From Alphaproteobacteria bacterium (GTDB taxonomy: Bacteria > Pseudomonadota > Alphaproteobacteria > Rhizobiales > JAJFHC01), in the NCBI GenBank assembly GCA_021775805.1, contig JAJFHD010000039.1, forward strand, positions 1 to 61,924: 61,924 nucleotides of DNA. The letters run 5' to 3'. Below, in pieces: positions 9,530-18,237 of this stretch. A model generated the notes under the pieces. It was not told the DNA's origin. It searched no databases and saw only the letters and a list, made by a program, of their open reading frames with translations. Every line of letters begins with the position of its first letter. Positions within the stretch are counted from its first letter, which is position 1. Made by a program: the position numbers and the translations under genes.

Positions 9530-11299
9530 GTGGAGCGCAGGCTGGCAGCCATTCTTGCCGCTGATGTGGTAGGCTACTCACGCTTGATCAGGGCGGACGA
9601 GGAAGGCACGCTGCTGGCGCTGCGTGCGCTTCGTGAAGAGCTGATCGATCCCAAGATCTGTGAGCATCGCGGGCGCATCGTCAAGCTTATGGGCGATGGC
9701 ATTCTGGTCGAGTTTGCCAGTGTTGTCGATGCGGTGGCGTGCAGCGCGGAGGTGCAGCAGAGGCTTGCTGAGCGCGATTCTGACGGGCCGCAGATCGTCT
9801 TCCGGATAGGCATCAATCTCGGCGACGTTGTCATTGATGGCGAGGATATCCAGGGCGACGGGGTCAATGTGGCCGCGCGTCTCGAAGCCTTGTCGGAACC
9901 GGGCGGGATGTGCATCTCCGACGCCGTCCATGACCAGGTCCGCGACCGGCTTGCTCTGGAATTCGACGATGCGGGAAAACAGGAAGTAAAAAACATCGAC
10001 CGGCCGGTGCAGGCCTGGAAGTGGTCTGCATCCGGATCCGCATCGGCAGTCGGCACAAATTGCGATGCCGGGCAGCTGCTCCAGGCACAACCCCTACCTT
10101 TGCCGGACAAACCCTCCATTGCCGTTCTCCCTTTCGACAACATGTCGAATGATCCGGAACAGGAATATTTTGCCGATGGCGTGGTTGAAGACATCATCAC
10201 GGCCCTGTCGCGAATGCCCTGGCTGTTCGTGATCGCCCGCAACTCAAGTTTCATCTACAAGGGACGGGCAGTCGATGTGAAGGAAGTCGGCCGCGACCTG
10301 GGCGTGCGCTATGTTCTCGAGGGCAGTATTCGCAAGGCCGGCGGAAAGGTGCGGATTACCGGGCAGCTCATCGATGCCACGACCAGCGTTCATCTGTGGG
10401 CCGACCGCTATGATGGCAGCCTTGAAGACATTTTCGATCTCCAGGACCAGGTGACATCGAGTGTGGTCGGTGCCATCGCGCCCAAACTGGAGCTCGCTGA
10501 AATCGAACGCACAAAGTGCAAACCGACCGGTAGCCTTGATGCCTACGACTACTACCTACGCGGAATGGCAGCGTTCCATCATTGGTCTGTGGAAGAAAAT
10601 CAAGCGGCGTTGGGCTACTTTTATCGGGCTATCGAAATCGACCCGGAATATGCCATCGCCCACGGGATGGCCGCACGATGCATCAACCAGCGCGCTGTAG
10701 TTCAACCTTTGGCAGTCGGCGCCAAGGAAATAACCGAGGCCAAAAGGCTGGCCAGGCGCGCGGCCGATCTTGGCCGCAACGACGCCTTTGCGCTCTGCAT
10801 GGCCGGGATTACGCTGGGCTTTGTGGTCAGGGACGTTGCAGGCGGGGCCGCCTTGACGCAGCGGGCGTTGGCGCTCAATCCAAACCTTGCAACGGCATGG
10901 TACAGTGATGGCTGGCTGAATGTATGGCTGGGGAACAGCGAAATCGGCATTGAACATATCGGTCGTGCGATGCAGCTAAGTCCGCAGGATCCGATGATCT
11001 TCCAAATGCAGTCGGCCATGGCGCATGCACATTTCACCGCCGGTGACGATAGCCAGGCATGGTCATGGGCGCAAAAAGCTTTGCACGACAGGCCGGACCA
11101 TCTTCCTGCACTTGTCGTTGCTACAGCAAGCGCGGCTCTCCTGGGACGACCGACGGATGCCGAAGAAACCAAGGCCCGTATTTTGAGAATTTTTCCGCAG
11201 ATCGACCATAGCTACCTGCTAACCTTTCTTCCATATCAGCAACCCCAGGATACCGCACGTTGGGCGGAAGGCTTTCGCAGGGCGGGGTTTGCGGAGTAA
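9530..11299 (+). CDS. Class III adenylate/guanylate cyclase with TolB-like and TPR regions (copy 1)
   Basis: The 589-residue protein begins with a class III nucleotide cyclase domain (residues 1-165). The metal-binding Asp12 (LAADVVGY) and Asp56 (MGDG) and the catalytic Asn/Arg pair in NVAARLE are all present. A TolB-like beta domain follows (KPSIAVLPFDNMS to about residue 300), then several TPR-like helix pairs to the end. The start is a GTG at 9530, giving the family N-terminus MERRLAAILAADVVGY, with GGGAGG 9 bases before it; another GTG lies at 9524. A paralogue starts 2.4 kb further on. The product may be cAMP; no target is visible. Confidence 0.88.
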   Translation: MERRLAAILAADVVGYSRLIRADEEGTLLALRALREELIDPKICEHRGRIVKLMGDGILVEFASVVDAVACSAEVQQRLAERDSDGPQIVFRIGINLGDVVIDGEDIQGDGVNVAARLEALSEPGGMCISDAVHDQVRDRLALEFDDAGKQEVKNIDRPVQAWKWSASGSASAVGTNCDAGQLLQAQPLPLPDKPSIAVLPFDNMSNDPEQEYFADGVVEDIITALSRMPWLFVIARNSSFIYKGRAVDVKEVGRDLGVRYVLEGSIRKAGGKVRITGQLIDATTSVHLWADRYDGSLEDIFDLQDQVTSSVVGAIAPKLELAEIERTKCKPTGSLDAYDYYLRGMAAFHHWSVEENQAALGYFYRAIEIDPEYAIAHGMAARCINQRAVVQPLAVGAKEITEAKRLARRAADLGRNDAFALCMAGITLGFVVRDVAGGAALTQRALALNPNLATAWYSDGWLNVWLGNSEIGIEHIGRAMQLSPQDPMIFQMQSAMAHAHFTAGDDSQAWSWAQKALHDRPDHLPALVVATASAALLGRPTDAEETKARILRIFPQIDHSYLLTFLPYQQPQDTARWAEGFRRAGFAE

Positions 11300-11581
11300 C
11301 GGTGAGCCACTGGATCGCTTCGATACCGTCGATAGAAGTCTGCTTGTGGTCATAGAACAATAACCATCCAGGCCAGCTGACCGCAGGTTCCTTCCCTGGA
11401 GGCTTTCCGAAACCGGCCCTCAAGCGCGCGCCGTGAAACCTCAACCGGCCGGCATCCGAAACCCTTCACATTAAATGGCATTCGCGAGTATGAAATGATG
11501 CAGGAAAGTGCACTATTGCAAGCGTCGAACTTGTCTCCGTTAATTCGTCCTTCGAACACTATCCGGCCCCCAAGGCACATT

Positions 11582-12073
11582 ATGATGACTGGATACATTC
11601 TGGCTGAGTCAGAGCACTATGTTCTTCGCAATCAACACGAGAGCTGCGAGCTGCTGCACAAGCAAACAAAAAGTCTATCCGATGTTGGAGATCATTACGG
11701 CAACCCAGCTTGCGGCCTTATTGCGCCGGACGAAACGTGGTGCATTACCGGTGGTGAGGGCCTGATACTGTGGTTTCTGCGAGGAAAATCATGGACCGGG
11801 TTCAGACCACCAGAAACCGGCCACGAATCGGACAGGTTGCAGTTTGCAAGACCGGAAGACTCCGCTTGGCTGAATTCCAGCACCGAAAATTCTTACCAGT
11901 CGGTCCATGATATGAAGATCGAAACCTCGACTTCAGTGCGAATACTGTTGGATCCGTGGGACGATTTCGCATCAACCTGGCTACTCGACGTTAAGACGAA
12001 ATCTTTGGCAAAATTGAAAGACGGCCCAAACCTCCAAGATCAACATTGGACCGACCAAAAAATCGAATTTTGA
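11582..12073 (+). CDS. Conserved-looking protein of unknown function
   Basis: I do not recognise this protein. It has 163 residues from the ATG at 11582, preceded by AAGG at 7 bases, or 192 from an ATG at 11495. It is acidic and rich in Trp, with the segments GNPACGLIAPDETWCITGGEGLILW and LLDPWDDFASTWLLDV. It has no signal peptide or membrane helix. The CGLI...W...GGEG pattern recalls small immunity-like or SMI1-like proteins, but this is only an impression. Base composition is lower in GC than in the neighbouring genes. Confidence 0.5.
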   Translation: MMTGYILAESEHYVLRNQHESCELLHKQTKSLSDVGDHYGNPACGLIAPDETWCITGGEGLILWFLRGKSWTGFRPPETGHESDRLQFARPEDSAWLNSSTENSYQSVHDMKIETSTSVRILLDPWDDFASTWLLDVKTKSLAKLKDGPNLQDQHWTDQKIEF

Positions 12074-12150
12074 AGTGCATGGCAAACTTGCTGAGCTTGT
12101 CTGCTTCGTGCCGACAGTGGTTATTGAAGTGTGTCCCATGTCCCAGGCAG

Positions 12151-12170
12151 AAAACCCGGGCCTAGCCCGG
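12151..12170 (-). terminator. Rho-independent terminator of the SleB-like gene
   Basis: Read on the minus strand, CCGGGC pairs with GCCCGG around a 3-base loop that is the stop codon TAG of the SleB-like gene, followed by TTTT. It also separates that gene from the convergent unknown gene. Confidence 0.6.
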
Positions 12171-12659
12171 CCGGCGTCTTCCGCGGCTGCGTTTCTCGTA
12201 AAACGCGTTGCCGCCGGCGACCAAAACATAATGCATGTTCTTGTACGGGAAGCGCAGGCCTGCCGTGTGGAAGAACTTGGCCCTTTTGACACCCGGATGG
12301 CGTTTGCCGGCCAGAATGGCGTCGGCCAGCGTCGCCAGTTCCTCTTTGTTGCCGCGCATCTTTCGCGAGAGCACGCCTGGCGCGAACTGCTTGGGTTGCC
12401 CGACCACTCTGCACACGCTGGACGGGAATTTAGGCGATTCTACCCGGTTCATCACCACTGTTCCGACAGCAAGCAAACCGTCGCGGCTGGAGCGGATGGA
12501 TTCGAAATACATCGCCCGCATCAGGCAACCGCGGGCGTCGGATGAGCCAGGATGGAGCTTGCTGTATGAAGCGTCCAGAATCGAGCCTGCCGAACAGGCG
12601 CTGAGACCAATCGCGAAGGCGGTGAACAGGATGGAACGGAAAAGAAGTGTCTTGATCAT
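12162..12659 (-). CDS. SleB-like cell-wall hydrolase lipoprotein
   Basis: The 165-residue protein has a lipoprotein signal (IKTLLFRSILFTAFAIGLSAC, lipobox LSAC) and one domain of the SleB/cell-wall hydrolase 2 family. It includes ARGCLMRAMYFESIRSS with the expected catalytic Glu, VVMNRVESPKFPSSVC, QFAPG and AKFFHT. Family members cleave peptidoglycan. The ATG at 12659 has GCAGG upstream; the TTG at 12668 is too close to that site. The protein is likely anchored in the outer or inner membrane, facing the periplasm. Confidence 0.82.
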   Translation of the reverse strand: MIKTLLFRSILFTAFAIGLSACSAGSILDASYSKLHPGSSDARGCLMRAMYFESIRSSRDGLLAVGTVVMNRVESPKFPSSVCRVVGQPKQFAPGVLSRKMRGNKEELATLADAILAGKRHPGVKRAKFFHTAGLRFPYKNMHYVLVAGGNAFYEKRSRGRRRPG

Positions 12660-12789
12660 CGGCTGCAAACCTGCTGGATGGCGAACAGGAGTTCAAAATT
12701 CCGGTCGACAGTAGCGTCGCAGGGTTAAGGCTTGATTGACCGCAGCCGGAGGCGATGCTGGTGCTGTCAGGGAAGACCGATTGGCACCA

Positions 12790-12809
12790 CTAGACCGTAT
12801 CTGGTCTAG
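12790..12809. repeat. Palindrome with a second copy near 53929
   Basis: CTAGACC and GGTCTAG form a perfect 7-bp inverted repeat around GTATCT. It overlaps the stop codon of the SET-domain gene and lies about 130 bases before the SleB-like gene. The reverse complement of 18 of its bases occurs again at 53929-53946, loop included. Confidence 0.6.
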
Positions 12810-13336
12810 CTGTCGTCCAGATAACTCTCCTCTACTCCATACTGCTCATACAGAATGTCATAGAAAGGAGGGTCCTCAGTGTCGCCCGCATAGTCGTTGG
12901 TAAGCTCTTCGCCGATTTCGATATCGCGAGTTGCTACCAGGGCGTACCGGTCAGCGAGGAGCGCCCTGGTGACATTTTGAACATACTGATTTGACGTCGC
13001 ATCGAGCGGTCTTTCGTTTGTTGCGGTGTTGTTGGTAGCCAGGTTTGCGTCACGGGAATGGTTGATCAGCACACCGTCGTCGTAAACCCTGATGAGGCAG
13101 CCCGGCACCTCCTTCAGTCCAAAGACATGGGTCAGTTCATAAACGACTTCGTCGTGTGTCATGCCCTCGATTGCTGCCTTGAACATGGGCTCGTCGTAAA
13201 CCGCGTATTGGCCGGGAACATGATGCCAGACGATGCATCCCTGCTTTATCGTTTCACAGGCAAATACGCCCAGGCCCTTGTCCGCTGATTCTTTGATCTC
13301 GTAACGGCAACAAAATCCATTTTTTCCCGTCGCCAT
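12806..13336 (-). CDS. SET-domain protein
   Basis: The 176-residue protein shows SET-domain motifs in order: an N-terminal KGLGVFACETIKQG (residues 20-33), the cofactor-binding LINHSRDANLA (90-100, compare NHSxxPN) and GEELTNDYAGD (142-152, compare GEELTxDY). SET proteins transfer a methyl group from SAM, mostly to lysine. The post-SET cysteines are absent. A stretch of residues 105-120 appears inserted. The target is unknown. The ATG at 13336 is used; no gene is operonic with it, and 370 bases of non-coding sequence follow on its promoter side. Confidence 0.75.
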   Translation of the reverse strand: MATGKNGFCCRYEIKESADKGLGVFACETIKQGCIVWHHVPGQYAVYDEPMFKAAIEGMTHDEVVYELTHVFGLKEVPGCLIRVYDDGVLINHSRDANLATNNTATNERPLDATSNQYVQNVTRALLADRYALVATRDIEIGEELTNDYAGDTEDPPFYDILYEQYGVEESYLDDS

Positions 13337-13706
13337 AACACTTCCTAGATTCCGCGGAGCTCATGCCAACATAGCCTCTGCACAGTGAATCCGAGATAGT
13401 GTTGGGGCGCAGAGGTGCTGAGCAACGCCAATAACCAGTTTGTTTACTGACAATAACGACAAACCTCGAAAGGTAAGAAACACTTTCGGCTATGCGTGAG
13501 AAACCCCCGTTTTCGACCGCATAGATAAACGGTGAAAAGGAAGGGTAGAGCAGACGTAACGCCCTCACACGTCCGTAGTCGCATCACCAACGGAAGCAAA
13601 TTCGCCGACCGTCAGACGGGGATTTAGTGCCGATAGGAGACATGGAACCCAATTCGGTAGCTTCGGTTCCGATTGATCGATAATCTCTCCGGTGTGGAGG
13701 GTTGAA
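13337..13706. other. Intergenic region between SET gene and cyclase copy 2
   Basis: This 370-base region is AT-richer than average and separates two divergent genes, so it should hold both promoters. GTGGAGG at 13694-13700 is the ribosome-binding site of the cyclase. I see no convincing gene, RNA or strong hairpin in it. Confidence 0.5.
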
Positions 13707-15479
13707 ATGGAACGTAGATTGGCAGCCATTCTGGCCGCTGACGTGGTTGGTTACACCCGTCTCATGGGTGCCGACGAAGAAGGAACACTGCGTCGGCTAA
13801 CAGACCTGCGTGAGAAAGTCCTTGAGCCGCTGATTTCCGAACACCGCGGAAGGATTGTCAAGCTCATTGGAGACGGACTGCTCGCAGAGTTTGCCAGTGC
13901 AGTTGATTCTGTGGCGTGCGCCGTGGCCTGGCAGAACAATGTTGCACGGTTGAGTGCCGATGAAAACTCAGGTGAGGCTCTGCTGTTTCGTATTGGTATC
14001 AATCTGGGCGATGTCATTGTCGAAGATGGAGATATCCACGGCGACGGAGTGAATATCGCAGCTCGGTTGGAAGGCTTGGCCAAAACGGGTGGAATATGCG
14101 TTTCCGGCGACGTTTTTCGCCATGCCAAGGGAAAACTCGAAGCCGAATTTGAATATTGTGGCGAGAAGAACCTCAAGAATGTCACTGACCCGGTCCAGAT
14201 CTACATGGTTACCGTTCAGCCGCCGGTTGCTCAGACCGGAAATCAGACGACAGCGTTCTCGGTCCTCCCCCAAAAACCAACCATCGCGGTGCTACCATTC
14301 GTCAACATGTCCACAGATCCCGAGCAGAAATATTTCAGCGACGGCATCACCGACGACATCATCACTGAGCTTTCGCGATTTCCTCAGCTATTGGTCGCGG
14401 CCCGGCATCTGTCGTCACGCATTCAGCGAGACAACATCGATCTCAAAAACATCGCTGAAACGCTACATGTGCAATACGTCGTGGATGGAAGCGTTCGCCG
14501 AGCCGGAACTCGTGTGCGCATAACAGTGCAGCTCACAGAGACGGAAACAGGAAATCACGTTTGGGCGGAGCGATATGATCGTGAATTCGAGGACATTTTT
14601 GCCGTACAGGACGAAGTAACCAGGAGTATCGTAGGCGTTCTACCTGGGAGAGTAGAAAGCAATGTGGCAGAGCGCGCGTCACGCAAGCCCACAAACAACA
14701 TGAAAGCCTATGAACTCAACTGGAAAGGGAAATCTGTCCGCGACGGGTTCAGTGCCGAAGGCACCCAACAGGCACGCCATCTGTTCGAGCGCGCGATCGC
14801 GCTCGACCCTCGGTTCGCAAGGGCGCATATGTATCTCGCGGATACCTATTTTGTGGATCTTCTGCTGGGCATCGCCGAACCTGATGCCGCTAAGTTGTCA
14901 CTTTTGCATGCGCGCCAGGCTGCCAGTATCGACAGCACAGATATTGGAATAAAAGATCAGGTTGGCTTTGCCTACATATGCACAGAAATGTGGGAAGATG
15001 CCGAAGCTCAGTTCGATATGGCGGTTTCACAGGTTACTCATGAAGCCGAGCCGATGAACTGGATTGGTTACGGTCTTCTGATGTTAGGGCGGGCTGAGGA
15101 GGCGCGTAAAATGGTACTTGAAGCCAAAAAACTCAATCCGCTTCACCCACCCTCGTTTGACTGGGTCCTGGGGCAGGCATGTTATTTCGCCAAGCGTTAC
15201 GACGATGCCATACGCTCGTTGAACGGGGAGGCGTTGCTAAACTCATTCGCCCATGCCTGTCTGGTCGGTGCATACGCTTATGGTGGAAGAAACGGTGAAG
15301 CGCGCAGAGCATTACAATCGTTCATTGAAGTACGACATGAGGAGTTCAAGGCCCGCAATATTGTCATTCAGAGTGACACCATTGATTTGCTGGCCGGCGG
15401 TTATCGCAAGATGTGGCGCAGAGAGCAAGATTGGCGTCACCTTGCAGAAGGACTGCGGCTGGCAGGGTTGCCAGACTAA
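13707..15479 (+). CDS. Class III adenylate/guanylate cyclase with TolB-like and TPR regions (copy 2)
   Basis: This 590-residue protein is built like the gene at 9530: a cyclase domain (Asp12, Asp56 in IGDG, NIAARLE), a TolB-like domain beginning KPTIAVLPFVNMS, then TPR-like repeats. The two start with the same residues, MERRLAAILAADVVGY, but diverge strongly in the TPR part, so they are old paralogues rather than a recent duplication. The ATG at 13707 follows GTGGAGG at 6 bases. GC content is visibly lower than in copy 1. Partners bound by the TPR part are unknown. Confidence 0.88.
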   Translation: MERRLAAILAADVVGYTRLMGADEEGTLRRLTDLREKVLEPLISEHRGRIVKLIGDGLLAEFASAVDSVACAVAWQNNVARLSADENSGEALLFRIGINLGDVIVEDGDIHGDGVNIAARLEGLAKTGGICVSGDVFRHAKGKLEAEFEYCGEKNLKNVTDPVQIYMVTVQPPVAQTGNQTTAFSVLPQKPTIAVLPFVNMSTDPEQKYFSDGITDDIITELSRFPQLLVAARHLSSRIQRDNIDLKNIAETLHVQYVVDGSVRRAGTRVRITVQLTETETGNHVWAERYDREFEDIFAVQDEVTRSIVGVLPGRVESNVAERASRKPTNNMKAYELNWKGKSVRDGFSAEGTQQARHLFERAIALDPRFARAHMYLADTYFVDLLLGIAEPDAAKLSLLHARQAASIDSTDIGIKDQVGFAYICTEMWEDAEAQFDMAVSQVTHEAEPMNWIGYGLLMLGRAEEARKMVLEAKKLNPLHPPSFDWVLGQACYFAKRYDDAIRSLNGEALLNSFAHACLVGAYAYGGRNGEARRALQSFIEVRHEEFKARNIVIQSDTIDLLAGGYRKMWRREQDWRHLAEGLRLAGLPD

Positions 15480-15483
15480 GTTG

Positions 15484-15510
15484 GAATTGGGGCAAGGCAT
15501 TTTCCAATTC
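15484..15510 (+). terminator. Weak hairpin after cyclase copy 2
   Basis: GAATTGG pairs with CCAATTC around a 13-base loop, 5 bases after the stop codon. There is no T run after it. It could end transcription of the cyclase, but it is weak. Confidence 0.3.
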
Positions 15511-15654
15511 TATCGGCACATCTGATGGCAAGAAATGACTGACTAGGGTCATCTGCGGCTGCTGGAGGCCACATTTAGGACTTCCGTTTCGCTTCCAACG
15601 CCGGGCATACAAAGCAGAATAGGCCTCCTCTAAAGCCAGGACCGGTATCTCGTT

Positions 15655-18054
15655 TTACAACTCCAGCCGCCTGATCTCGCAGACATAGGCACGCAGCGGC
15701 ACCGAACCGCTGACCGGGTCGACGGCGTCATGGCCGATCACGAGGTTGAAGTTCGCCGTGTCGGGTCCGAACGGTTCAAACCCGGGGGCACCGATTTCCG
15801 GGCAGGCCTGCCACCAGCCATGCTGGCCGCAGACCACTTCTGGGTTCAATGCCTGGTCGAAGCGCGCCCGCGCCCGTGCCCGGCCTTTTGGCGTCTCGAT
15901 CGTAACCCAGTCTCCGGCAGCGATGCCGCGTGCTGCCGCCGCTTCGGGATGAAGGTCGACCTGGGGATCGGGCGCGCGCCGCCTGAGGCTCGGCAGGCCG
16001 CGGTGCTGGCTTTCGCAATAAAGCGAGTCCTTGGCGCAGGTCAGGATCAACGGATAGCGTGCCACAAGGTCCGGTCTGGAATTGGGGCCCATCAGCGGTT
16101 CCTCGTAATCCGGTAGCGGCGGATAGCCTTGCTCCAGGAACGTCTCCGAATAGAACTCGACCTTGCGCGACGGCGTGTTGAAACCGCGTGGCACACCGTT
16201 CTTGCGCTCGGCATATTTTCGATGACGGGTCTGCAGCGGCACGCGTACGCCTTCCGGCGTTTCCCGCAAGGCCTCCAGTGTCACGCCGCTGGGGGTCAGC
16301 TGGTGGCGATAGGCGGCATCGATGTCGCCGTCCCAGAAATCCGCACCGAGGCCGAGCCGGCACGCCAGATCGAATACAATCTGGATATCCGAGCGGGCCT
16401 CTCCCCGCGGTTCTACCAGTTGCTTGCGCAGCTGGATCAGGGAACAGGCCGCTTCGCTGGTCTCGAATCCGACTTTCAGGCCTTCGGATTCAAATGGGCT
16501 GGTTGCCGGCAGGACGATATCGGCCGTCTCCGCACTCGGGTTCATGAAGAGGTCCACATGGACATGGAAATCCAGGCCATGCAGGGCCTTGCGCCCGCGT
16601 TCACCATCGGCGTGGGCGAGCAGCATGTTCGATCCGAAGCTGACGAGGCCACGCACCGCGTAGGGTTTGTGATCGAGAATTGCCCGATAGATGCTGGCCG
16701 ACGTGACATGGTCGAAGCGCGAGACCCCGAGCGGTCTTTCCGCCAGTCCGAGGGTCTTTGCGCGCTGCTCGCCAGACAGCATGTCGTCTCCCTGGATGTT
16801 CGCACTGGGCGCTGTTGGGAACTGGACATTGCCGCCCTTGTCGTCGAAATTGCCGGTCAGGGCATAGACTAGGCCGATCGCGCGGGCGATCTGGGTTGCG
16901 TTCGATTGCTGCTCCAGTCCACTCCACGCCATGTAGGCTACCGGCCGTGACTCCCACAGCATTTTTGCGGTCTGCACAACCTGGTCGGCAACGACTCCGG
17001 TGAGCCTTTCGACTTCCTCGGGCTGATAACGACTGCACATGTCGACCGTAAGCTGGAAAGCCGGCCTGCAGGTGACGGACCCTTGCAAGGTTTCAACCTC
17101 AAAGCTGCCGGCAAGCGCAAGATTGGCGTTATCCGCAGCATAATGGCCGAGCCCTGAGTCGTAGGTCACGGGCTTCCCCGCAGAGTCGTCCCAGGCGAGA
17201 TAGTTTTCAGCCCCGCCGCCGGGCCCAAGATCACTCTCGCGGAGAAACCGTCCGGTGTCGGCACGGATCAGCAGCGGTCCGTTTGTCCAACCACGGACGA
17301 AGTCCCGATCGTACCAGCCCCGATCGATCATCACATGGGCAAGACCGAGAGCCAGGGCGCCGTCGCTGCCGGGCCTGACCTGCAACCACTGATCTGCCCG
17401 GCGCGCCAGTCCGGCGTGACGCGGATCGACGACGATCAGTTTCGCGCCCGCCTTCTGTGCGGCCACGGTGGCCGTGGCATGGGCGATCCGGGAGACGGTC
17501 GGATTGTAGCCCCAGAACAGGATGCAGCCGGCATTGTCCAGGTCCGGCATGCACTCGGCGGGCAGCCCGGCGCCGAACGTGTAGATGTTGGCGAGATACC
17601 GGCCCCAGCCGCACAGTTCCATGGACACGGACTGGTTGGGACTGCCGAACGCCTTTCTCAGACGCCGGACCCAGCCTATCGAATCCGAAAGCGCGGAGGT
17701 CGACGGCGAGGCGGTGTTGAAGACAACGGTTTCGGGTCCATGACGTTTCGATAGTGCGGTCAGTTTGCCTGCGACCGTATCGAGCGCCTCGTCCCAGCTG
17801 ATCGGCTGCCAGCCTGCGTCCGCGTCGCCTTTCGGCCGCGTCCGTTTCATCGGGGTGAGCAACCGCTCGGGATGATAGACAATTTCGGGCGCTACCTTCC
17901 CCTTGATGCACAACGCCTGTCCGGTCGGATGAGACGGGTCGGGTTTCAACGCAACAAGGCGGCCGTCTTCAACCGTCGCAATCGCGCCGCAGCGCGAGAC
18001 GCACAGAGCGCAGAAGCTGGGAACCTGTTCGGTTTGGGCAGTATCAACGGACAT
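15655..18054 (-). CDS. Molybdopterin oxidoreductase of the DMSO reductase family
   Basis: The 799-residue protein has an N-terminal 4Fe-4S site with Cys15, Cys18, Cys22 and Cys49, then the bis-MGD oxidoreductase core. It ends in a molydopterin-binding C-terminal domain (DLHPEAAAARGIAAGDWVTIETPKG). Cys148 in SMELCGWGRY is at about the position of the metal-ligating Cys of Nap/formate dehydrogenase relatives. There is no Tat signal, so it is probably cytoplasmic. No electron-transfer partner subunit lies next to it and the substrate is unknown. The start is the ATG at 18054. Confidence 0.88.
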   Translation of the reverse strand: MSVDTAQTEQVPSFCALCVSRCGAIATVEDGRLVALKPDPSHPTGQALCIKGKVAPEIVYHPERLLTPMKRTRPKGDADAGWQPISWDEALDTVAGKLTALSKRHGPETVVFNTASPSTSALSDSIGWVRRLRKAFGSPNQSVSMELCGWGRYLANIYTFGAGLPAECMPDLDNAGCILFWGYNPTVSRIAHATATVAAQKAGAKLIVVDPRHAGLARRADQWLQVRPGSDGALALGLAHVMIDRGWYDRDFVRGWTNGPLLIRADTGRFLRESDLGPGGGAENYLAWDDSAGKPVTYDSGLGHYAADNANLALAGSFEVETLQGSVTCRPAFQLTVDMCSRYQPEEVERLTGVVADQVVQTAKMLWESRPVAYMAWSGLEQQSNATQIARAIGLVYALTGNFDDKGGNVQFPTAPSANIQGDDMLSGEQRAKTLGLAERPLGVSRFDHVTSASIYRAILDHKPYAVRGLVSFGSNMLLAHADGERGRKALHGLDFHVHVDLFMNPSAETADIVLPATSPFESEGLKVGFETSEAACSLIQLRKQLVEPRGEARSDIQIVFDLACRLGLGADFWDGDIDAAYRHQLTPSGVTLEALRETPEGVRVPLQTRHRKYAERKNGVPRGFNTPSRKVEFYSETFLEQGYPPLPDYEEPLMGPNSRPDLVARYPLILTCAKDSLYCESQHRGLPSLRRRAPDPQVDLHPEAAAARGIAAGDWVTIETPKGRARARARFDQALNPEVVCGQHGWWQACPEIGAPGFEPFGPDTANFNLVIGHDAVDPVSGSVPLRAYVCEIRRLEL

Positions 18055-18237
18055 TGCAGATCACCATGGACGTGAAAGCGGTTGAACCGGGCCGATTTTC
18101 TCGGGGACGGCAACTTATCACACCGTTGCTGAAAGGCGATCTGATTGTCCGCCGACGGGGGCTCGCGACGGACCAATGATCCTGTGTTGGTTTACAATGT
18201 GTTGCAGCTTCGAAAATCAGACGGAACGGTGTCTCGT

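Noticed and set aside
11350..11598. Minus-strand reading frame before the unknown gene at 11582
   Set aside because: It looked like a possible gene remnant, but no conserved motif or start signal could be seen, and it overlaps the plus-strand gene start.
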